The notes below the pieces were generated by a model. The model had not been told where the DNA came from and searched no databases. It saw nothing but the letters and a program-made list of their open reading frames with translations. This document shows positions 55,741-61,793 of a stretch of DNA of 64,000 bases, one piece after another. Positions within the stretch are counted from its first letter, which is position 1; each line of letters starts with the position of its first letter. Source of the DNA: JAWXBG01 sp044375415. Its GTDB lineage: Bacteria; Bacteroidota; Bacteroidia; Flavobacteriales_D; Sanyastnellaceae. Made by a program: the position numbers and the translations under genes. The stretch is taken from contig JBILMS010000010.1 of the NCBI GenBank assembly GCA_044375415.1, positions 3,069-67,068 of the forward strand, read 5' to 3'.

Positions 55741-57396
55741 TCACTTCACAATTTTAAACGTCCCTTTGTAGTCGCCACTTCGAATAGTAAGCAGGTAAAA
55801 ACCATTTGAGATGTCAGGTCGAATTGTATGATGAACGACGCTTTGTTTTTCACCCGATAAAGCACCTTCCCATGTCTCGATAATTGCACCTTTATTATCA
55901 ATTAATTCGGCGTATAGATCCGGTCCAAGTTCAATGGTAGTGGCGATGTTTATGCTGTCTTCGATTCGAGTGGGCCAAACCACAAATGGATTTGACTCAT
56001 TAGCATTTTCAACTGAAGATAAAATCTGATAGGCTAAATAAAAATTTGGTATTCCATATCCAAGTGAATCATTCGGATTGGAAAACAAATGAGCACTCTG
56101 TTCGATCGCTCTGAAAATTTCCATATTGTTTTTCTCAGGGAATGATTGCCAAAGACAAGCTGCCATTCCGGCGATTAAAGGTGAACTAAATGAAGTGCCA
56201 TTTCCTCGGGATATAGTACTATCGAGGGCTGCGAATACACATTGCAAGCCCATTGCGGATACATTGGGTTTCACATCTCCATCGCTGCTTGGTCCGAAGG
56301 AAGAGAAAAAGGCATGCACCCTGTTTTCATCCACAGCACCAATACACAAAACAGAGTCGCCGTCACTTGGTGCAGTGATATAGCGCCATTCATTATTTCC
56401 GGAATTTCCGGCGCTATTTACTACCAAAATTCCTTTCGCCGCTGCGATGTCCGCTGAGATACTGATGCGAGTTGTATTGCCGTCCATGTCCGCATACGTG
56501 TGATTTTGCAGACTGTCGTCGAACAAACTATAACCGAGACTGGAGTTGATAATATCGACACCCAAGCTGTCACAAACTTCCATGGCCGCTACCCAATTAT
56601 CTTCTTCAATAACGAATTCCCAAGAAGGGTCTTCTGTTCTGAACAGATAATAGGAGGCAAGGGGTGCTGCACCCATAAGTGAATCCGGAATTATGCCGGA
56701 CATGATACTCCACACATAAGTTCCATGATTGCTCAAACCATACACTTGATCATCTCCAAAAACAAAATCGCGCACTCCCAAAATTAGGTTCGATGATCGT
56801 AGATGTTGGAAGCATGGTAGGATATCCGCTTCATTCCATCCGGCATCTAAAACGGCTATGTGCATACCTTGTCCGTAAAGATTCATCTCATGCAACAAGT
56901 GACCATTAAGCATTTCAATTTGACGAAAGGAAGGGCCGTATTCGTTTTTAATGGCTTCAGTACCCTGATCCCTGAAAGTGATTTCTTCTTCTTCAATACG
57001 GGTTTTGTTGGGTTGAATAAAAGACTCAACTTTTCTGGTTTCAACAACAAAAGGAAGTAAAGCTATCTCTTCGATTAGTGTGGTGTCTAAGGTAAAAATG
57101 GTGATAGCATTAAACCACTTGCTGCGATTAACCACTTGAGCAAAACCGAGGTCGAGAACTTGTTGAACATAAGTTTCGTCGATCGGGAGATCTTTTTCAT
57201 CAAAGCCGATTCCAAAACGAATACGCCTTTCGATGCATTTGGGCGAGAGAAAATTTTCCGGTTGATTTATGCTTTGAGGGACATTGTCTTTATCTGAAAA
57301 CTGTATCCAATACCTTCCGGGAGCAGTTTGTGCCTTTAAGTTTTCGGATAAAACGGCAAGGAGAATTAACAAAAGAGATATTCTAAACAACTTCAT
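55741..57396 (-). CDS. Secreted S8 subtilisin-like serine protease with T9SS tail
   Basis: ATG 57396 (MKLFRISLLLILLAVLSEN) begins the signal peptide; the upstream candidate at 57453 has a basic head in front. The 551-residue protein has a propeptide-like region to about 170, then the S8 domain with Asp184 (IAVLDAGWN), His224 (SNHGTYVWSIMSG) and Ser402 (GTSFSSPLIAGMAA); Asn331 is the oxyanion Asn. A type A T9SS sorting domain ends it (DISNGFYLLTIRSGDYKGTFKIVK). It is a probable surface or secreted endoprotease feeding the peptide uptake pathway. Confidence 0.92.
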   Translation of the reverse strand: MKLFRISLLLILLAVLSENLKAQTAPGRYWIQFSDKDNVPQSINQPENFLSPKCIERRIRFGIGFDEKDLPIDETYVQQVLDLGFAQVVNRSKWFNAITIFTLDTTLIEEIALLPFVVETRKVESFIQPNKTRIEEEEITFRDQGTEAIKNEYGPSFRQIEMLNGHLLHEMNLYGQGMHIAVLDAGWNEADILPCFQHLRSSNLILGVRDFVFGDDQVYGLSNHGTYVWSIMSGIIPDSLMGAAPLASYYLFRTEDPSWEFVIEEDNWVAAMEVCDSLGVDIINSSLGYSLFDDSLQNHTYADMDGNTTRISISADIAAAKGILVVNSAGNSGNNEWRYITAPSDGDSVLCIGAVDENRVHAFFSSFGPSSDGDVKPNVSAMGLQCVFAALDSTISRGNGTSFSSPLIAGMAACLWQSFPEKNNMEIFRAIEQSAHLFSNPNDSLGYGIPNFYLAYQILSSVENANESNPFVVWPTRIEDSINIATTIELGPDLYAELIDNKGAIIETWEGALSGEKQSVVHHTIRPDISNGFYLLTIRSGDYKGTFKIVK

Positions 57397-57484
57397 TTTA
57401 CAAAACTGCATTATTTGAGGCCTTAATATAAGAAAAAAAACTCGAATTATCAAATTCCTGCATGGAGTAATGTGTTGAAATAAA

Positions 57485-57519
57485 GCGTTTTAAAAAACGC
57501 ATTACGTGAGGTATCTTCG
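57485..57519 (+). promoter_or_regulatory. Palindrome overlapping the promoter of the DUF6438 gene
   Basis: GCGTTTT-AA-AAAACGC (57485-57500) is a perfect 16-bp palindrome. TATCTTCG (57512-57519) resembles a -7 element 11 nt later, so the palindrome sits where a -33 element would be. This would suit an operator. It also lies in the divergent gap with the subtilase gene, whose start is at 57396. Confidence 0.35.
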
Positions 57520-57560
57520 CGACCCCAATTGAGGCAGGGATTTTGTCTGCCCACAAAACA

Positions 57561-58121
57561 ATGAAAACAAATAAAACGTTCAATTTCTTAGTCGTTTCTT
57601 TGGTTGTCTTCATAATTGCTGCGTGTGGCAATAAAAAGGAAGTTGCCATGGACAGTCAATCGGCAGTGGAAACGACCGAAACTCTAGCAGACAAAGCGCC
57701 GAAGTTAGAGGAGGAGAATCGAGACAGTACGTTTCTAATTTATCAGCGAACTCCTTGTTTTGGCATGTGTCCGTATTTCAATTTGACGATTTATGAAAGC
57801 GGATATTGTGTGTATGAAGGCAAAAATTTTGTCGATATGGTCGGATTTTACCACACACGTGTAGATATGTCCGTTCTTCAAAATATTAAAGAAACAGCGG
57901 AACGCATCCAATACTTTAGCTTGGCGGATAGCTATGACAATCCGCATGTTACCGACCTTCCGACAACCACTACAGGAATCAAAAATGGCGAAAAGATGAA
58001 AACAGTTGCAGCCCGATATAAATCACCGAAAGAACTTCAAGAGTTGTATCAAGTTTTGGATGAAATGATAGAAGCAGCCACATGGACATCGATGGCAGAA
58101 AAGAAGAAAATGCAAAATTGA
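57561..58121 (+). CDS. DUF6438 lipoprotein
   Basis: ATG 57561 (MKTNKTFNFLVVSLVVFII) starts a lipoprotein signal with lipobox IAAC. The 186-residue product carries the DUF6438 signature TPCFGMCPYFNLTIYESGYCVYEG with conserved Cys residues, a small alpha/beta domain found in Bacteroidota lipoproteins of unknown role. A possible operator palindrome lies upstream and a REP-like block follows. Confidence 0.82.
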   Translation: MKTNKTFNFLVVSLVVFIIAACGNKKEVAMDSQSAVETTETLADKAPKLEEENRDSTFLIYQRTPCFGMCPYFNLTIYESGYCVYEGKNFVDMVGFYHTRVDMSVLQNIKETAERIQYFSLADSYDNPHVTDLPTTTTGIKNGEKMKTVAARYKSPKELQELYQVLDEMIEAATWTSMAEKKKMQN

Positions 58122-58245
58122 AAACCCCTCGGCTTCGCTCGGGGACCGAGAAATTAAAGTACCCAAAAACCTCGGCTCCGCTCGGTTTGAAGAACAATTA
58201 TCAACGCAAACTCAAATTCATAATTTATAACTCATAACTCATAAT
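58121..58245. repeat. REP-like hairpin cluster (copy 2)
   Basis: Immediately after the DUF6438 stop are two modules identical to those at 51655-51715: CGGCTTCGCTCGGGGACCGA (58130-58149) and AAAACCTCGGCTCCGCTCGGTTTG (58166-58189), separated by 16 nt. A/T-rich heptamer-like units (CATAATTTATAACTCATAAC) follow up to the S46 gene. Both copies sit between genes. Confidence 0.82.
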
Positions 58246-58264
58246 CCATAATTTACTCTTGTTC

Positions 58265-60613
58265 ATGAAAAAAACAATTAAAGCCATTGCTCTCAGCATG
58301 CTTCTGTTCCTCCAGACAGGCTTGCTTTCTGCTAATGAAGGAATGTGGTTGCTGCACCTATTGGCGCGCATCAACCAAGCAGAGATGTCAGGCATGGGTC
58401 TGAATCTTACTGCTGAAGAAATCTACAGTATCAATCAAGCCTGTTTGAAGGATGCTGTTGTTCGTTTGAACGGCGGTATGTGCACAGGCGAAGTAGTAAG
58501 CGACAAAGGATTGATTTTCACGAATCACCACTGTGCTTATGATGCAATTCAATCCTTTGCCACTGTGGAGAACGACATACTTACCAATGGATTCTGCGCT
58601 AAAAGTCTTTCCGAAGAGTTGCCGATTCCCGGATTTGAAATTTCGTTTCTGATCAAAATCGAAGACGTAACGAAAGAGGTTTTGAAAAATGTAGGTGAAA
58701 ACGCTACAAAAGCAGATCGCGAGTTGGCAATTGGTGAAGCGATCAAATCCATTCAGCAGCGCGAAGCAGCAAATGGGTATGATGTAGAAGTAAAAGATTT
58801 TTATTACGGAAATGAATTCTACATGCTCGTGTATGAAACATTCCGCGATGTTCGTCTGGTAGGAAATCCACCTGAGAGCATCGGAAAATTTGGTGGTGAT
58901 ACAGACAACTGGATGTGGCCTCGCCATACCGGCGACTTTTCGATGCTGCGTGTGTATTCGAGCAAAGACAACAAACCTGCGGATTACAGTGCAGACAACA
59001 AACCATATGCACCTAAGCATTTTTTCCCAATCTCTTTAAATGGTGTGAAGGAAGATGATTTCGCAATGATTATGGGTTACCCCGGTAGCACAGATCGTTT
59101 CCTATCGTCGTGGGGTGTTAAGCAAGCGTTGGAGCAAACCAATCCATCGGTTGTAGAAATTCGCGATATGAAATTGAAGACTCAAAAAATGCACATGGAT
59201 GCGGATCCTAAAGTGCGTCTTCAATACGCTGCCAAATATGCGGGTACAGCAAACTATTGGAAGTATTTTATCGGTCAGAGCAAGGGTCTGACCCGTTTGA
59301 ATGTTTTTGGAAAAAAGCAAAAATTGGAACAGTCATTTGCTACTTGGGTATCGCAAGATCCGAGTAGGAAAGCGAAATATGGCAATGCCCTTCAGTTGAT
59401 TGAGGAGTATTATGCTGAAACGGATAAGACAGCACGTGCCAATACGTATGCGATAGAAGCCGGATTAACGGGTTCTGATTTGACACTTTTTGCATGGACA
59501 TTTAACCGTACCTACTCTGCAGCCATGAATGCAGAAAATGAAGAGGAAAAACGTGCCATCCTCGATAGTTTCAAGGAAAATGCAGAAGGATTCTTTAAGG
59601 ATTTCGATTTAGCTACCGAAAAGGATGTATTTGTTGCTTTAACGGAAATGTATATTAAGAACATTTCACGCGACCAACGTCCGACATGGACTCATGTGGT
59701 AGAAGACAAATACAAAGGAAATGTGCGCGCGTACGCCGAAAAGTTGTATAGCACTTCTTTCCTTGCCAGCAAAGAAAAGTTGTATGCATTTATTGCCAAA
59801 CCTAATGATAAGGTTTTCAAAAAGGACATGGCCATTGCCGTTGCCCTTAGTGCAATTGAAAAGTACCGTGAGAGTTTTTTCAATCCGTCTCAAGAGAAAT
59901 TCGACACGGGTTATCGTTTATTCGTTGCCGGTCAGATGGAAATGATGAAGGATAAAAAATGGTATCCGGATGCTAACAGCACTATGCGTTTGACTTACGG
60001 TAAAGTGGGTGATTACGTTCCAATGGATGCCGTTCAATATGACTACTACACCACAACAGATGGTATTCTTGAGAAAATGGACAATAGCAATCCGGAATTC
60101 GTAGTTCCGGCAAAACAGGAAGAACTCATTAACAAAAAAGACTTTGGTCGTTATGCCAACGAAAAAGGGGAGCTCGTTACATGTTTTATCGCCGGTCTCG
60201 ATATTACCGGAGGTAACAGCGGTAGCCCTGTGTTAGATGGTGATGGCAACCTTATCGGAATTGCATTTGATGGCAACTGGGAAGCTATGAGCGGTGATAT
60301 CGCTTATGAGCCGGAACTTCAGCGCACCATCAGTGTCGACATCCGTTATGTGATGTGGACTATCGACAAACTAATGGGCGGTAAAAACATCGTTGATGAA
60401 GTGAAATATGCCCCAAAGAAGGAAGTGAAACCTGTTGCACCGGCTACTCAAACACCGGCCCCAACGATCGTTCCTGCTCCGGATCGTGCTCCTGCTCAAA
60501 AACCTGAAAAGGTTGGGGCAGGTAAGCCTGTAGAAAAAGGAACTACCAAAAACAATGGCGGAGCAACAGGTTCACCAACGAAGGTGCCTGCAGCAACTCC
60601 AAAGAAAAAGTAG
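58265..60613 (+). CDS. S46-family dipeptidyl peptidase (DPP7-type)
   Basis: ATG 58265 (MKKTIKAIALSMLLFLQTG) opens a signal peptide; the 782-residue protein is an exported S46 peptidase. The catalytic triad is His88/His89 (TNHHCAYD), Asp224 (HTGDFSM) and Ser652 (GNSGSPV). Gly670 lies 18 residues after the serine, where DPP7 has Gly and DPP11 has Arg. This predicts DPP7-like preference for hydrophobic P1 residues over Asp/Glu. The last 65 residues are a Pro/Ala/Lys-rich tail (EVKPVAPATQTPAP ...) with no sorting domain. It removes dipeptides from peptide N-termini and fits the DPP IV/POT pathway. Confidence 0.92.
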   Translation: MKKTIKAIALSMLLFLQTGLLSANEGMWLLHLLARINQAEMSGMGLNLTAEEIYSINQACLKDAVVRLNGGMCTGEVVSDKGLIFTNHHCAYDAIQSFATVENDILTNGFCAKSLSEELPIPGFEISFLIKIEDVTKEVLKNVGENATKADRELAIGEAIKSIQQREAANGYDVEVKDFYYGNEFYMLVYETFRDVRLVGNPPESIGKFGGDTDNWMWPRHTGDFSMLRVYSSKDNKPADYSADNKPYAPKHFFPISLNGVKEDDFAMIMGYPGSTDRFLSSWGVKQALEQTNPSVVEIRDMKLKTQKMHMDADPKVRLQYAAKYAGTANYWKYFIGQSKGLTRLNVFGKKQKLEQSFATWVSQDPSRKAKYGNALQLIEEYYAETDKTARANTYAIEAGLTGSDLTLFAWTFNRTYSAAMNAENEEEKRAILDSFKENAEGFFKDFDLATEKDVFVALTEMYIKNISRDQRPTWTHVVEDKYKGNVRAYAEKLYSTSFLASKEKLYAFIAKPNDKVFKKDMAIAVALSAIEKYRESFFNPSQEKFDTGYRLFVAGQMEMMKDKKWYPDANSTMRLTYGKVGDYVPMDAVQYDYYTTTDGILEKMDNSNPEFVVPAKQEELINKKDFGRYANEKGELVTCFIAGLDITGGNSGSPVLDGDGNLIGIAFDGNWEAMSGDIAYEPELQRTISVDIRYVMWTIDKLMGGKNIVDEVKYAPKKEVKPVAPATQTPAPTIVPAPDRAPAQKPEKVGAGKPVEKGTTKNNGGATGSPTKVPAATPKKK

Positions 60614-60637
60614 AAAGTATTTTAAGATTATCGAAAG

Positions 60638-60667
60638 AGCCATCTTCATTTGAAGATGGCTTTTTTT
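60638..60667 (+). terminator. Terminator of the S46 peptidase gene
   Basis: AGCCATCTTCA (60638-60648) pairs with TGAAGATGGCT (60651-60661) and runs into seven T residues. It lies 25 bp after the stop at 60613. Confidence 0.92.
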
Positions 60668-60832
60668 ATTATCCACTTTTTATGGGCACACCACTCCGAA
60701 TACGGTTAAGAACTGCTACCATTTTTACTGAATTGGTAAGTAATAACATCGCTCATATCGATAAACATTGAGTAAGTAGAAAAACCATTGAGTGGGATCA
60801 TACTCCCATTCCGACTAGTCCAGAGATTGACA
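60668..60832. other. Non-coding or decayed stretch before the MITE-like element
   Basis: This stretch holds no start-to-stop gene. On the minus strand one frame reads VNLWTSRNGSMIPLNGFSTY... to a stop near 60719, with protein-like composition. It could be a decayed gene tail that the neighbouring element interrupts. A frame cannot be traced continuously across the element. Confidence 0.3.
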
Positions 60833-60850
60833 TACCGCCCACATCACTGG

Positions 60851-61024
60851 TGTCCGGTAAAAACTGAAATGCAAAATACGCTCTTCCGTTTTCCTAAATA
60901 CTGAGAATTAAATCTTCAAGCGAAAGCTTTGAAGGTCAGATGCATTTCAGCGTTTCGTCAAAGGAGATGCACCCACCATCGACAAGCGCAGCCGAGGGGT
61001 GTGATCGATATGTTTTACCGGACA
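60851..61024. mobile_element. MITE-like element (174 bp) with inverted termini and flanking direct repeats
   Basis: TGTCCGGTAAAA-AC at 60851-60864 and GTTTTACCGGACA at 61012-61024 are near-perfect 13-14-bp inverted ends. An inner inverted pair (CTGAAATGC 60864-60872, GCATTTCAG 60942-60950) lets the left part fold. TACCGCCCACATC is duplicated exactly outside the ends, at 60833-60845 and 61029-61041, as expected of a target-site duplication or older flanking repeat. No transposase is encoded. Near its right end it carries CGACAAGCGCAGCCGAGGGGTG, related on the minus strand to the REP-like module at 58130. Confidence 0.75.
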
Positions 61025-61043
61025 ACAGTACCGCCCACATCTG

Positions 61044-61370
61044 CTAATTGAAGAAAAGTTTCGTTGGCTTGGCATACATCTGAAGTAATGAATGCACTTG
61101 TTGTCCGGAATGCTCTGACTCATTCGAATTTAAATGTCCGAACTGCGGCGGCGAATTATTGAGACGACCGAAAATAAAAAAGTCTGTGTAAGCCGGATCA
61201 ATATTAACGTTATCCCGGCTAAGCATTGAAAGCATCTCTGTAGACACGTTTCCATAAACCCAAATCACGCGATAGAATTCCACAAGATATTGGTCGAAGT
61301 CAGATCGATTTCTATTGCGTAGATGCGAGTGGCTTGGGCACGAGAATCCCGCGAAGCTTTCCACAAACAA
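61044..61370 (-). CDS. Possible small protein or gene remnant
   Basis: A 108-codon minus-strand frame reads MFVESFAGFSCPSHSH ... NNSPPQFGHLNSNESEHSG. It has no signal peptide or recognised family, and the composition is somewhat protein-like. The stop lies 2 bp from the flanking direct repeat of the MITE-like element, and the frame shift in the adjacent stretch suggests a decayed gene. I regard it as hypothetical and possibly non-coding. Confidence 0.25.
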   Translation of the reverse strand: MFVESFAGFSCPSHSHLRNRNRSDFDQYLVEFYRVIWVYGNVSTEMLSMLSRDNVNIDPAYTDFFIFGRLNNSPPQFGHLNSNESEHSGQQVHSLLQMYAKPTKLFFN

Positions 61371-61410
61371 TTATTCTAATGTGTAATGCGAGATAAACCA
61401 AATCCCCAAT

Positions 61411-61722
61411 CGCGTTGCATTGAAATCTTTGTAACACAGCTCAGGTATCATGTGATCCAAACCGCGTTGCAGTGAAATCTCTGTAACACAGCTCAGGTAT
61501 CATGTGATCCAAACCGCGTTGCAGTGAAATCTCTGTAACACAGGTCGGGTGTCATGTGATCTATACCGCGTTGCAGTGAAATCTCTGTAACACAGCTCAG
61601 GTATCATGTGATCCAAACCGCATAGCGGTGACATCTTAGTAGAACCGTATGGGCGAAACGTTATCAAAAGCACGTAGTGGTGACATCTTAATGAATGGAC
61701 GTTCTCGTTATGCGAATTCGGT
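61411..61722. repeat. Tandem array, exact 52-bp period, six units
   Basis: Units begin at 61411, 61463, 61515, 61567, 61619 and 61671, giving a constant 52-bp spacing. Units 2 and 4 are identical, unit 1 differs by two bases and unit 3 by several. Units 5 and 6 are diverged but keep the phase and share CGxxTAGxGGTGACATCTTA. Unit 5 shows an inner sub-repeat of about 26 bp and a palindrome CCGC-ATA-GCGG. It lies between the gene remnant and the terminator of the cargo gene at 61794. Confidence 0.85.
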
Positions 61723-61737
61723 ATCCGAAATATATCG

Positions 61738-61770
61738 AAAAAAAAAGGCTGTCCTTTGGAGACAGCCCTT
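61738..61770 (-). terminator. Terminator of the minus-strand cargo gene
   Basis: On the minus strand, GGCTGTC pairs with GACAGCC (61747-61753 with 61761-61767) around a 7-nt loop, followed by nine U residues (plus-strand A run 61738-61746). It follows the stop at 61794. Confidence 0.85.
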
Positions 61771-61793
61771 TAAAATTAGATATTTATTCAGTC

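Noticed and set aside
58388..59020. 210-codon minus-strand frame inside the S46 peptidase gene
   Set aside because: Fully antisense to a clear S46 gene with catalytic residues; composition (Cys/His rich) is typical of shadow frames.
61411..61722. CRISPR array
   Set aside because: The entire 52-bp period is repeated, with no unique spacers, and no cas genes are near.
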